64,000 nucleotides of DNA from JANLSE01 sp038214135 (GCA_038214135.1 JBBQSD010000018.1:1-64000); one strand, 5' to 3'. Shown: positions 25,536-34,973, counted from the stretch's first letter. Notes: a model not told the origin generated them from the sequence alone. A program made the numbers and translations.

Positions 25536-26822
25536 ATGAAGATCACGATCTTCGCCGCAGGTTCGCGCGGTGATATTCAACCCTGTATCGCCTTAGGCAG
25601 CGGGCTCCAACAGGCGGGCTATCGCGTCTGTCTGGCTGCCCCTGAAGATTTTGCCGACCTCATCCAGCAGCATGGTGTCAGCTATCATCTATTGCGCGGC
25701 GATATCCAGCAACGCATGGCCAGCGACACGGGGCGCAGGCTTATGGAGCGCGGTGGGGCCAATCCGATTACCACGATTCGTGCGATGCGAACGCTGATCG
25801 GCCCGGTTGTAAAGACCATGGCCGAGGACGCCTACGCTGCCTGTCAGCAGGCCGATGCCCTGATCTGCCTGGGCGTCTTCAGCCCATTCGGGCACGCCAT
25901 CGCTGAGGCGCTGCACATCCCGATGCTGCAGATCGAGCCGACGCCACTGCTGCCGACGCGGGCCTTCCCAGCGCCGTCATGGCCAATCCAACGCAACCTG
26001 GGCGGGGTGCATAATTACCTCTCTGGTCTGGCCATGCTTCAGGCGATCTGGCTGTGGTATCGCCCGTTCGTGCATGATTTTAGAAAACGCCTGGGATTGC
26101 CAACGATGAGCGCCGCTGCTTGTTACCGCGCCCTACGCACAACGCCCATGCTGAGCGCCTATAGCCCAAGCATCATCTCGCACCCCGCCGATTGGCCCGC
26201 AAGCGTCCATATCACCGGGTATCTCTTTCTTGATCAACAGAGCTGGCAGCCATCCGCTGAACTACGCGCGTTTTTGGACGCAGGCGATCCGCCGGTTGCA
26301 ATCGGGTTTGGCAGTATGGCTGGCCGCAACCCGGAACAGCTCGCCCAGCTGGCCATCGAGGCGCTCGCCAGAAGCGGCCAGCGTGGGGTGTTACTCACCG
26401 GATGGGGCGGCTTGCGCACGGAGGCAGTGCCGAATACGGTGTTTGTGCTGGATTCAGCCCCGCACAGCTGGCTCTTCCCGCGCATGGCTGCTGTCGTGCA
26501 TCACGGCGGTGCCGGAACGACGGCGGAGGGGCTGCGGGCAGGCGTGCCGAGTGTGATTGTGCCGTTTGCCTTCGACCAATCCTTTTGGGGCGCACGGATC
26601 AGCGCGTTGGGCCTTGGGCCAGCGCCACTCCCGAAAAAGCACCTGACTGCTGAGCGGCTCGCCGCCGCGATCAGTAGAGCAATCAGCGACTCTGCAATGC
26701 AGCAGCGGGCCAAGGCATATGGTATCGCCATTCGCGCTGAGCATGGCCTCAGCAACGCCGTGAACGTCGTCACGCGCTCTTTCGGTGACGCTGAGACTGA
26801 GGGAAAGAAGCAGTATCCATGA
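25536..26822 (+). CDS. GT1-family glycosyltransferase (MGT/UGT type)
   Basis: A 428-residue cytosolic enzyme that moves a sugar from a nucleotide sugar to a lipophilic acceptor. N-terminal half: ITIFAAGSRGDIQPCIALG, the GDVQP-like start typical of macrolide/sterol glucosyltransferases. C-terminal half: VAIGFGSMAG and the donor-binding box HHGGAGTTAEGLRAGVPSVI with PFAFDQSFW. Length normal. The stop overlaps the next start (ATGA), so it is coupled with an E2-like acyltransferase. The pair could glycosylate and acylate a lipid or secondary metabolite. Confidence 0.92.
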   Translation: MKITIFAAGSRGDIQPCIALGSGLQQAGYRVCLAAPEDFADLIQQHGVSYHLLRGDIQQRMASDTGRRLMERGGANPITTIRAMRTLIGPVVKTMAEDAYAACQQADALICLGVFSPFGHAIAEALHIPMLQIEPTPLLPTRAFPAPSWPIQRNLGGVHNYLSGLAMLQAIWLWYRPFVHDFRKRLGLPTMSAAACYRALRTTPMLSAYSPSIISHPADWPASVHITGYLFLDQQSWQPSAELRAFLDAGDPPVAIGFGSMAGRNPEQLAQLAIEALARSGQRGVLLTGWGGLRTEAVPNTVFVLDSAPHSWLFPRMAAVVHHGGAGTTAEGLRAGVPSVIVPFAFDQSFWGARISALGLGPAPLPKKHLTAERLAAAISRAISDSAMQQRAKAYGIAIRAEHGLSNAVNVVTRSFGDAETEGKKQYP

Positions 26823-27625
26823 AGGCAAAAGACGCTCCACATACGACACGCCCATACCCGCGCAACCGACAACTCATGGTCGATGGTGGGCGAATGGGTC
26901 TCCAGAAGCATACGGTGCATGGGTTGGTGGAATTCGATGTTACGTGCGCCCGTGAAGTCATCCGCCAGCATAAAGTGCTGACGGGTGAAGCGCTCTCCTT
27001 CACAGCGTTCGTTGTCGCCTGCTTGGGGAAAGCGATTGGTGCAGATACATCCTTGCACGCCTATCGGAACTGGCGCAACCAGGTGATCTGCTTTGATGAT
27101 GTCGATGTGAACATGCTCTTCGAGGTTGACGTCAATGGGACGAAGACGATCCGACCGCATATGCTCAGAGGCGTGAATAAACGCGGCATGCGTGCGATTC
27201 ACGAGGAGATTCGGAGCGTCCAACACGAACACACCAGCAGCCCGGAATCAACGCTGATTGACTGGTTTGTACGATTACCCGCATGGATCAGACGCTGCTG
27301 CCTCTGGATCATGTTTCAGAATCCGCAGTTGATCAAAGACTATTATGGCACGGTGCTGGTCACATCGGTTGGCATGTTCGGCACTGGCAGCGGCTGGGGC
27401 ATTCCGGTACCAAATCACTCCCTCCAACTCACACTTGGCGGCATCAGTGAAAAACCGGGTGTGGTCGACAAGCGCATTGAGGTGCGCCAGTACCTGAGTG
27501 TAACCATCAGTGTCGATCACGATCTAATTGATGGTGCTCCAGCAGCGCGCTTCACCCAGCGGTTAAAGGAGTTCATCGAGCGCGGCGATGGTCTGGATAC
27601 GGTGATCGCGCAGCAGAGGGGATGA
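26819..27625 (+). CDS. Stand-alone E2-type acyltransferase domain
   Basis: A 268-residue protein matching only the catalytic domain of 2-oxoacid dehydrogenase E2 / chloramphenicol acetyltransferase fold. LSFTAFVVACLGKAI appears near residue 60 and the active site HDLIDGAPAARF near the end, with the catalytic histidine and aspartate in place. There is no lipoyl domain, E1-binding region or linker, so it is not part of a dehydrogenase complex. The 4-base overlap with the glycosyltransferase suggests a role in acylating the same product. CoA-dependent transfer is inferred from the fold. Confidence 0.85.
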   Translation: MKAKDAPHTTRPYPRNRQLMVDGGRMGLQKHTVHGLVEFDVTCAREVIRQHKVLTGEALSFTAFVVACLGKAIGADTSLHAYRNWRNQVICFDDVDVNMLFEVDVNGTKTIRPHMLRGVNKRGMRAIHEEIRSVQHEHTSSPESTLIDWFVRLPAWIRRCCLWIMFQNPQLIKDYYGTVLVTSVGMFGTGSGWGIPVPNHSLQLTLGGISEKPGVVDKRIEVRQYLSVTISVDHDLIDGAPAARFTQRLKEFIERGDGLDTVIAQQRG

Positions 27626-27770
27626 TAGAGGCTCGCCGACGTGGAATCGCCCAGGAGATAAGCGCGCGCGACCGAATGAGGAAACTTCATACGACCCTGA
27701 TTGAAGCGTGCTTGTCTTCTGTCAGATAGCGACAGAGCATATCTGGGCAGACAAACGAAAAGGAGACCGT

Positions 27771-28184
27771 ATGAACGGCTTTGTCAACGACATCGCAGGG
27801 ATCGCGATCAAGAATGAGGATTTTCGCCAAGTGCTCTATACGGCAGCGCACTGCCAGCTTGTGGTCATGGCGCTCCAACCCTATGAAGCTATTGGAGCGG
27901 AAGTCCACACGCTCGACCAATTCTTGCGGATGGAGGAGGGCAGCGGCGAGACGGTGCTCGATGGTGTGCAGACGGCGATCCGCGCCGGATTCGCGGTGGT
28001 CGTGCCGGCCGGAGTACCGCACAACATCATCAATACCGGCAGCGTTCCACTCAAACTCTCGACGCTCTACGCGCCGCTGAATCATTGTGACGGTGTCGTC
28101 CACCATACCCGCGCCGACGCGGAAGCTGACAATAAACACTTTGACGGCGCACGCCGATGCAGCTGCGCAACAGGACGCGGATGA
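27771..28184 (+). CDS. Cupin-domain protein (copy 2)
   Basis: A 137-residue paralogue of the cupin at 15458. From VNDIAGIAIKNEDFR to ADAEADNKHFDG the two are about four fifths identical, with many silent third-position differences, so the duplication is not recent. The C-terminus after HFDG differs (ARRCSCATGRG) and looks like a replaced or shifted tail. AGGAGA precedes ATG 27771. There is no attC-like repeat after this copy. Function unknown. Confidence 0.82.
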   Translation: MNGFVNDIAGIAIKNEDFRQVLYTAAHCQLVVMALQPYEAIGAEVHTLDQFLRMEEGSGETVLDGVQTAIRAGFAVVVPAGVPHNIINTGSVPLKLSTLYAPLNHCDGVVHHTRADAEADNKHFDGARRCSCATGRG

Positions 28185-28207
28185 TTCATGCGAAATAAGG
28201 ATTTCGA

Positions 28208-28615
28208 ATGACCGTTCATGTGGAGCATCCGCCCACCAGTGGCCTGGGCCAGGAAACCAAGCCAACGCCGCAGCACGCGCCGCCGGTTCCGTCCTGGTAT
28301 TCGCCAGCTGGTCTCTGGCAGCGCAAGACCATGATCATCGCGGCGCTCGCCATCGTGGGCATCACCGTCCACCTGGCGCTGCGCTGCGGCGTGCGCGCAA
28401 CTGCGGGCGTCTATCAGATTCCCCTGCTGGCCACGCTGGGTATCGGCGGCGCGAAGGCCGGCTGGCCAAGTGCAGGAGAGAGCGAGACAAAGAGTTCGTC
28501 CGTAAAGCATGTGCCCAATGCATCGGCAAGCTGCGGGGAGGAGTGTCCGTCAGGGAACGCCGCATGTGCGATACGGGCCGTCTCAATCGGAACCGACTCG
28601 ATAGCTGTCTGGTGA
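28208..28615 (+). pseudogene. Fragment of a heavy-metal P-type ATPase
   Basis: The first 80 residues (PSWYSPAGLWQRKT, then IIAALAIVGITVHLALR and QIPLLATLGIGG) match the first membrane helices of heavy-metal translocating P1B ATPases. After about 28446 the frame runs into unrelated sequence and ends at 28615. The A-domain, DKTGT phosphorylation motif and ATP domain are absent. The N-terminal metal-binding domain is also missing. Confidence 0.55.
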
Positions 28616-28976
28616 AGCATCTCCACACCTTCTTATCCTCAGAAAAACATACGAGCATGTATCGTACAGCGCTTCTGGGGACTTCGCCAGCAGTATCAAA
28701 AGTGAACAAGAACCACTTGACTCCTGTAATTTACAGGGGCAGCGTGCCCGGAGCAATTTCGCTCGAATAGGAACGCAGTGACACATGCCGAACAGAGCCT
28801 ACACATTAACGAAATACTCGGTGATCGCTAGGGCGAGGCCCAATCACTGCACGTTCTTGGGCGCGCACTGCCCATGCAATGGGCGAGAGAGTATGGCAAT
28901 GTCGCTCGAGCAGGTCATTGCCTATGCACTTGCATAACACTCAATGGCGGATGATTTTGTTCTAGCTTTATGCGGG
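28616..28976. other. 361-base spacer with a possible TPR relic
   Basis: No intact gene. Around 28810-28890 a broken frame reads GDR, stop, GEAQSLHVLGRALPMQWARE, which is like a TPR segment of the LuxR/BTAD ATPase regulators but carries a stop and a shift. Otherwise nothing recognised. Confidence 0.35.
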
Positions 28977-29381
28977 TTAATCTTCAGGATTAGACCACTT
29001 CCATGCGTTCCAGCCTATAACTACTAGACACACAACTTCTATCGTTGCTGCGAATATGTAATGGGGATATGATGATCCACCACCTATAACAAACGCAATG
29101 GTAATGATACTTGTGATGATGTTAGCCCAACGATTCACCCTATACTTCAATATGCGAGAAAGGAAAATCATAGCAATCGAGATTTCGATCATTATTGCGC
29201 CACCCAACATCAGTTGCGTGATCGGAGTCTCGCCTGCGAATTTGGCTAATTCATCTAATACCCCAGGGATATATAATGAAAGAATATCTGCCTTCAGCAT
29301 ATTAATCAGGACAACTATCCATAATGTTGAGAGCAAAACTCTTGTATCGAGCTTTTCTGTTATCGTTCTGCTTGCAATCAT
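28977..29381 (-). CDS. DUF6326-like membrane protein (134 aa)
   Basis: Four hydrophobic helices, with LLSTLWIVVLINMLKADILS at the start and WANIITSIITIAFVIGG in the third helix. AAGGAG lies eight bases before ATG 29381. Its base composition is clearly more AT-rich than all its neighbours, with many ATA, AAT and TTA codons, which points to recent transfer from a lower-GC source. The layout matches DUF6326, a family of unknown role. Confidence 0.7.
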   Translation of the reverse strand: MIASRTITEKLDTRVLLSTLWIVVLINMLKADILSLYIPGVLDELAKFAGETPITQLMLGGAIMIEISIAMIFLSRILKYRVNRWANIITSIITIAFVIGGGSSYPHYIFAATIEVVCLVVIGWNAWKWSNPED

Positions 29382-29510
29382 TTTTATTGCTCCTTTTTTG
29401 AATGGTAGCGATGAGTTTCATTCAGATTGCCCACTTGTTCACGACACAAGCAGGATAGCAGCCATACAGTATGGAGGTATAGCTACGAAAGTATTGTTTG
29501 GGGTATGGTT

Positions 29511-32277
29511 CTACAGCAGGCCGAGTTTGCGGGCGAGGGCGACGGCTTCGGTGCGCCGTTGCACCTGAAGTTTGCCGAATATCCGCAGCAGGTGCCCTTT
29601 CACCGTGCTCACGGCGAGGGAAAGCCGCATGCTGATCTGCTGGTTCGAGAGGCCCTGGGCAACGAGGTGTAGTATCTCCAGCTCGCGCTGGCTTAAGGGT
29701 TCAAGCAGCGGCTGCGTGCTGATGTCCGCTGGCTTGTCCGGCGGGAAGCTGACGAAATGATCAGTCGCTTGTGTGCGGAAGGCAGCCAACAATGTGCCGA
29801 TGTAGTCCGGCAGTATTGTCCGAGCCGCTGCTGCGGACAACAGGCGTGCCATCGGCGGCCCTGCATCCACAAAGACTCGGACGTGACCTTCCGGCTCGGC
29901 CAGGGCCAGCGCACGTTCAAGCGCCACGAGCGCCAATGGGAGGTTATCCTGCGCCGCGTGTGCGAGCGATTGCAGCACCAGGATTTCGATCACGCTCCCC
30001 ATTCTTCTGCCAGCTTCTGCCGCCGTGAGCAGGCGCGCCAGCAGCCCTAGCGCCTCATGCAGGAAGTGGTCGGCCCGATCATGCTGATACTCGGCGATCC
30101 GCAATCTGGCCAGAGTCATGTGCTCAAACTCGCGCAAATAGCTGAGTTCGTCGTTCACCGAGAGCCCGTGCGCCGCCACCCAATCCCGTGCTCTAGCCAG
30201 CTTTCTCTGCTTGATATATACGCTCGCCTTGAATGCCTCGATGGGGCGCAGATCCGGCACAGGGTTTCTGACATATTGGCGTTTGGCTTGGTCGAGCAGG
30301 TCCAGCACGGCATCCCATTGCCCCTCGGCCTCCATCAGCCGAGCCTGAGCAAGACACCAGCGGTAGGGCCAATCGATGATCAGCGTCTGCTGGCCCAGAT
30401 CCCCACCTTTTCGCATGTGTCGGGCGGCCTCCTGGTCGCCAAGCTCATAGCACAGCATCGCCAGGCCCACATACGTATGCGCTGTCATCTGCTGGACTCG
30501 CGTATCGTGCGCTTCTGCAAGTTGCAACGATTGCCGATACACGTCGGCTGCCTCGCGGAGGCGGCCTTGAGCAACCAGGAGTTCAACCAGGTAGAAGGTG
30601 CCGATAACGACAAAAGCGGTATTGCCTACATGGCGCATAAGCGCTATCCAATCGTCTATGGTACGGTAGGCTGCTTCTAAATCCCCATTCGCCCAGCACG
30701 TAAACCCCAAAAGCACGGTTGCTTGGGCGCGCATGAACTGGTTCTCTAAAGGTATGAGCTGGAGTGCCAACGCAGCATAGTTCGCTGAAGCGGAGCAATC
30801 GCCCTGAGCCTGGGCGTGGTAGGCACGAGCAATCGCGATAGTCGCTGGCAGCGTCTGAAACTGCGATTCGTCTACGACAACCATCTGGTCTGATGAACCT
30901 TCCGTCCTCAGGCTCGCATCTCCTGTCGCATCCAGCCACCGTTCGGCATCCTGCAATCGGGATTGACTCGCCTCCATCTCACCTGCGTCCAGCAACGCCC
31001 AGGCATATTGAGTACTGAGTACAGGCATCGAACGGATCAACTCATCAGGCAGCCTCTTCACCCAGCGAAGCCAGGCAGCAGATTGGAAGCTGCTGTCCAT
31101 GGCCGGCCACGAAAGCTCGGCCAGGCGCGCGATGCGCTCGATATTGTTGGCGGCGGCAGCGTGGTGAAGCGCTTCAAGCTCTGGGCCATGCGCTTCGTAC
31201 CAGATGCTGGCGCGCCCATGGAGTTCCGCCACACCATGCTGCGCCTCCCCCGGAGATGCTGCGATGTCCTGGTGTAGACGTTTCCGCAGCACCTCGGCAA
31301 AGAGATGGTGGTAGCGATACCAGCGCCGCTCGTTGTCCAGTGGGACAACAAACAGATTGGCATGCTCAAGGTACTCCAGGGTCGCCTGCCCGGCAGCCGA
31401 AGGAGTGTGCAGCACAGCATCACACAGTGGGCCACACAGGCGGTTCAGGATCGATGTATGCAGCAAGAACGATTGGACGCTCGCCGACTGCTGGAGCAAA
31501 ACTTCTTCAACGAGATAGTCCATCACAAAACGATCACTGCCAGTGAACATCCGGATGAAGTCGGTGGCATCCTGCCGACCGCGCAGTGAGATCGCGGCCA
31601 GCTGCAGGCCAGCAACCCAGCCTTCCGTGCGGGTCGCCAGCGCAGTGATCGCCTCTGCCGACAGATCGAGGCCCATTGCCTGGGTGAGCAACCCGGCAGC
31701 TTCAGCGGGGGTGAAGCGCAGGTCGGGCAGCACGCAGTTCGGTCAAATGGCCGCGGGCGCGTAAGCGAGCCAGCGGGAGCTGCGGATCCTGGCGGGTAGC
31801 GATGAGCAGGTGCATCTGTGGCGGCATGTGCTCGATCAGAAAAGTGACGGCCTGGTCAACCGGTTTGGCATCGATCATATGGTAGTCGTCGAGGACGAGG
31901 ACGAATCGCTCCTGGAGGGTGGCGATCTCATTGAGCAGGGCCGTCAGCAGCGTCTCGGTTGGTGGCGGCTGAGGTGATTGCAGCGCCGCCAACACTGCCT
32001 CTCCCCGATTCGCCGCAATCGACTGCAGTGCTGCGATGAGATAGATCAGAAAGCGTGAGAGATCCGTATCGCCTTCGTCCAGCGACAACCAAGCAGCTCG
32101 TCGGTCGCAACCAGCGATCCACTCGCTGATCAGTGTGGTCTTGCCAAAGCCAGCAGGGGCAGAGATGAGGATCAGTTTGCCGCTCAAGCCCTCGTTCAAT
32201 CGCTCGATCAGGTGAGGGCGGAGGACAAGCTTTGATCGAGGAGGGGGGACATACAGTTTGGTTGTAAGAAGTGACAT
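29511..32277 (-). pseudogene. MalT-like LuxR-family ATPase regulator, frameshifted
   Basis: The whole locus encodes about 920 residues: a STAND-type ATPase (LISAPAGFGKTTLISEW Walker A, FVLVLDDYHMI Walker B), a winged region, a TPR array, and a C-terminal LuxR helix-turn-helix (LSQRELEILHLVAQGLSNQQ). A one-base insertion in the GGG run at 31725-31727 splits it: the ATPase frame ends at 31702 shortly after RARGHLTELRAA and the rest continues in another frame as DLRFTPAEAAGLL. Without that base the two join perfectly. A TATAAT sits six bases before the start codon. Upstream and downstream genes do not hint at a target. Confidence 0.9.
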
Positions 32278-32283
32278 GACGAC

Positions 32284-32289
32284 ATTATA
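32284..32289 (-). promoter_or_regulatory. -10 box of the LuxR-like gene; likely leaderless mRNA
   Basis: On the minus strand a perfect TATAAT ends six bases before ATG 32277. No Shine-Dalgarno sequence lies between. If this is the promoter, the transcript would start at or next to the start codon. No matching -35 box was seen, so extended or activated transcription is possible. Confidence 0.45.
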
Positions 32290-32888
32290 CTACTGATATA
32301 AGCTCATGCATGTGTAGCCGCTTTGTGAGGGTCAGCATCAGCATTCGCAAGGATTATCTGGCTGTTGGGCCTCGGATATGCGCTCTGTATGGGCATCGCG
32401 CCCAAGCGTATACATCTCATACCAGTTGATCATATGTCCTCCTTGGAGCACACCCATGGGTCACTTCGGGTCATACACGACGCGAAACAAAGCCCAGGTA
32501 TGCCTGATTGCATAATCAAACGAAATCGTTCCATCGTTGGAGGCACGCAGCAGTGCGCCGTATTATGCTATTGGATGTGAGATCGTCAGCGAGTATGGAT
32601 AGACTTCTGTGTCCGGGGTGCTACGTGTACGTAGCGATTGTGGCTGTACATCGGTGTGTGTAGGCGAAACACCGACAAGAACAGTATTGTTCTTTGTGTA
32701 AGGTTTCACAACCTCATAAATGCATCGTACACGATTTATGAGGATGGGTCAAGTGGTCATGTCGGGTAGGATGCGCCGCAATTGTTCGGTAGCGCTCTCA
32801 ACCAATCTGCGAAATCTGCACAATCTGTGGATAATATCAATCCTTGCCATTCAGCGCAATTCTGTAGTCGCAGCAGTAACGTTTCTGA
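32290..32888. other. About 600-base spacer, no gene seen
   Basis: No convincing frame. Around 32803-32833 the text CCAATCTGCGAAATCTGCAC and following bases resembles the dispersed repeat of the left block. The remainder holds scattered AT-rich stretches without hairpins of note. Confidence 0.4.
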
Positions 32889-33023
32889 TACACACCATGG
32901 CATGGACGGGTTGCTGCAAGCGTACTTGCTGATCCTGGTGCAAAGATTGGAATTGACACGCTCGGCATTCATGTATTGGTGGTCGATCTTGCCACAAAAA
33001 GGATCGTCGCATGGCAGCCGTAG
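32889..33023 (+). pseudogene. 3' remnant of xisH
   Basis: An open frame without a start ends with KIGIDTLGIHVLVVDL followed by ATKRIVAWQP and a stop at 33021-33023. Proteins of the XisH family end in a similar strand (KLIVFD...I..W), and their genes typically overlap the start of xisI, as here. Upstream of 32889 the frame is closed by TGA, so the nuclease-like body of XisH is missing. Confidence 0.45.
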
Positions 33024-33349
33024 ACATCTATCGTAAGATTATTGTCACGCTCCTCAACAATATGGCCGAATCTATCTCGGTTAACTCAGGAATTGACAAA
33101 GTCGTGATTGCCGATCATGCAAGCGACAATTATATGTTGTTGTTTGTTGGTTGGGATCATGGATATCGTGAAATGAATATTGGTGTCTACTTTCGTATTC
33201 GCGATGGTAAGATCTGGCTTGAAGCAAACTACGGCCCGGATGAAGTAGCCGAGGATCTGGTTGCTGCTGGCGTTCCGCGCACTGATATCGTGCTCGGTTT
33301 TCAACCAGATTTCCTTCGACCGCTGACGAACTATGCTGCTGCATCCTGA
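33011..33349 (+). CDS. xisI: XisI-family protein
   Basis: A 112-residue protein with the full XisI pattern: YRKIIVTLLNNMAE, DNYMLLFVGWDHG, IRDGKIWLEANYG and AGVPRTDIVLGFQPDFLRP. XisI was named as a controlling factor for excision of the cyanobacterial fdxN element, and xisH-xisI pairs are also spread through Chloroflexota. ATG 33011 has AAGGA six bases upstream. Its xisH partner survives only as a 3' fragment that overlaps its start. Function outside cyanobacteria is not established. Confidence 0.88.
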   Translation: MAAVDIYRKIIVTLLNNMAESISVNSGIDKVVIADHASDNYMLLFVGWDHGYREMNIGVYFRIRDGKIWLEANYGPDEVAEDLVAAGVPRTDIVLGFQPDFLRPLTNYAAAS

Positions 33350-33413
33350 AGCACTCCTGCTGATTTCAGATGTATCCCGCACCCCTCTGCAATCACCGTG
33401 GCACGTACGGGTT

Positions 33414-33429
33414 GCTGCTGCGCCCCTAC
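33414..33429. repeat. Dispersed GCTGCTGCGCCCCTAC unit
   Basis: The same 16 bases recur in the hairpin region 53707-53859, there in both orientations. Here the unit stands just after the 3' end of the surface-protein gene. Confidence 0.5.
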
Positions 33430-33450
33430 ACCCATTGGGATCGTTGCACC

Positions 33451-34395
33451 CTATTCTCGAACGAACCGTCGGCCAATCCATCCTGTTAGGATGAAGACGA
33501 ACGCCAGACAGAATATCCACAAGCTATTCTGGTTTTCACCCTCGGCGGTGCGTGGCAGTATCGCAGGGCAGGTTGTCGGGGTCACTATCACCGAATCGCT
33601 GATCACTGTTCCATCTGGCCAGGTGATAACGAAGTCGACATTCACATGGCTGCGCCCATTGAATAAACCACGCTTGGGTGCGTTCGGAAAGACGACCTGC
33701 GTGCCAAGAGCGTCGATCTCGACGGTGTAATCAAGGCAGTTGGTATCATGAGCCAAAGACTTGAACGGGTACCTATATTTCTTTGTTGCGGCGACACAAC
33801 TCTCCCCTTTGGCAGGGGTCAGATAGAACGTCCTCGGTGTTATCTTCTGTGCATCGTTCGCAACGCCGATGATTACCTCGTACCACCCTTGCAGTAACTT
33901 TGGATAGACCAGCGCAGCCCCATCGTTATCGGTCCACGAAAAAACAGACATACCGTTCTGTGCTTGGTTATAGATATTGACATATGCCGTAATTCCGCGC
34001 TTGTTGGTCTCGCTGATCTGAACAAAACCCGCACCGCTGTATTCGGGATCAGGGCAGATATTGGTTGTGATGATGTCTACATCGCCATCCGGGACGGGAA
34101 TTTCCTCACAAATAGGCACATCCCGCCCCAGCGTACCATCCCAGATCCAACGCACAGGGTTGCCATGCGGATTATTCGGGCAGGGTTTCTCGGTCAGAAG
34201 AACCGGCTCCTTGAATGTTAGTACGCCCTCGTCATGGTCAGGGCAATCACCGCCATAGTTGTAGCAGAGATTGCTGGATGCCCAGCTTTCTGTTGCAGCA
34301 TATGTTATTCCAGTGATCAGCGGAGTAAACATCGCAAGTAGAGCACCTACAAGAATTAGTAAGATGCTAGATTTGTGTGATCGTATGTGTGACAT
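33451..34395 (-). CDS. Exported wall- or surface-anchored protein with LPRTA sorting signal
   Basis: A 314-residue protein. It has an N-terminal signal peptide (SSILLILVGALLAMFTPLIT), a cysteine-containing extracellular region with two beta-rich parts (about 30-150 and 150-270), and a C-terminal sorting signal: ILPRTAEGENQ, a hydrophobic helix (LWIFCLAFVFILTGWIG) and the basic end RRFVRE. LPxTA differs from canonical LPxTG at the last position. Three or more proline-rich and Cys pairs suggest disulfides. GAGG precedes ATG 34395. No sortase gene lies in this window. Confidence 0.8.
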   Translation of the reverse strand: MSHIRSHKSSILLILVGALLAMFTPLITGITYAATESWASSNLCYNYGGDCPDHDEGVLTFKEPVLLTEKPCPNNPHGNPVRWIWDGTLGRDVPICEEIPVPDGDVDIITTNICPDPEYSGAGFVQISETNKRGITAYVNIYNQAQNGMSVFSWTDNDGAALVYPKLLQGWYEVIIGVANDAQKITPRTFYLTPAKGESCVAATKKYRYPFKSLAHDTNCLDYTVEIDALGTQVVFPNAPKRGLFNGRSHVNVDFVITWPDGTVISDSVIVTPTTCPAILPRTAEGENQNSLWIFCLAFVFILTGWIGRRFVRE

Positions 34396-34721
34396 GGATA
34401 TACCTCTTCATTGAGAGAAGCAATGCAGCGGCAGTCATCCAGCACTCGTTCTTGCGACGACGTGGTTGCGAACAGGTGTATCTCACTGATGTCATGCACA
34501 ATGCATGCTGCCATTTGCGGAAACGGGATTCCTTACTTCCAGTGTGGCAGCGTGAGGCCGGATTGGATAGCAGGGAGACTCCCCATAGAACGCTGTGCTT
34601 TACCTAACAGTGTCGGGAAGTTTGCTACGCAGAATAGTGCAAACCGATCATATTGGCAGAGACATGTATAATAGCGTATGAACGCCAAGCGCAAACCAAC
34701 TACCTTTAATAGGATGACACT
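34396..34721. other. 326-base spacer, no gene seen
   Basis: Divergent spacer between the surface protein (minus) and the Fic remnant (plus). No recognisable product in any frame. Confidence 0.4.
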
Positions 34722-34919
34722 ATGTTTGAGCGGCTCGACGCACAGAAAGCCCGGCTCGATGCCTTTCGCCCACTCCCTCCAGCATTGGTACGCAACCTAC
34801 ACGAGGATCTGGTGTTGCGCTGGACCTATAACTCGAATGCGATTGAGGGCAATACCCTGACACTCAAGGAGACAAAGGTTGTTCTTGAGGGAATTATCTG
34901 CCATTGCTGGAATTGGTGA
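34722..34919 (+). pseudogene. N-terminal fragment of a Fic-family protein
   Basis: 65 codons matching the start of Fic/DOC AMP-transferases: FERLDAQKARLDAFRPLPP, HEDLVLRWTYNSNAIEGNTL and KETKVVLEG. SNAIEGN is the (S/T)xxxE(G/N) inhibitory motif of N-terminally regulated Fic proteins. After LEG the frame ends in IICHCWNW and the HPFxxGNG catalytic part is absent from the following sequence. AGGA precedes the ATG. A truncated, non-functional copy is the simplest reading. Confidence 0.75.
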
Positions 34920-34973
34920 TGGAATGCCTAGCACAGAGTTTTGGCCTTTACTGGCATGCATTGGGGGTGCGCG

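Noticed and set aside
26819..27625. Component of a pyruvate dehydrogenase complex
   Set aside because: No lipoyl or E1/E3-binding domain and no E1 or E3 gene nearby.
28446..28615. Intact small membrane protein in the second half of the P-type ATPase fragment
   Set aside because: The frame has Ser/Ala/Gly-rich text without any pattern and no start of its own.
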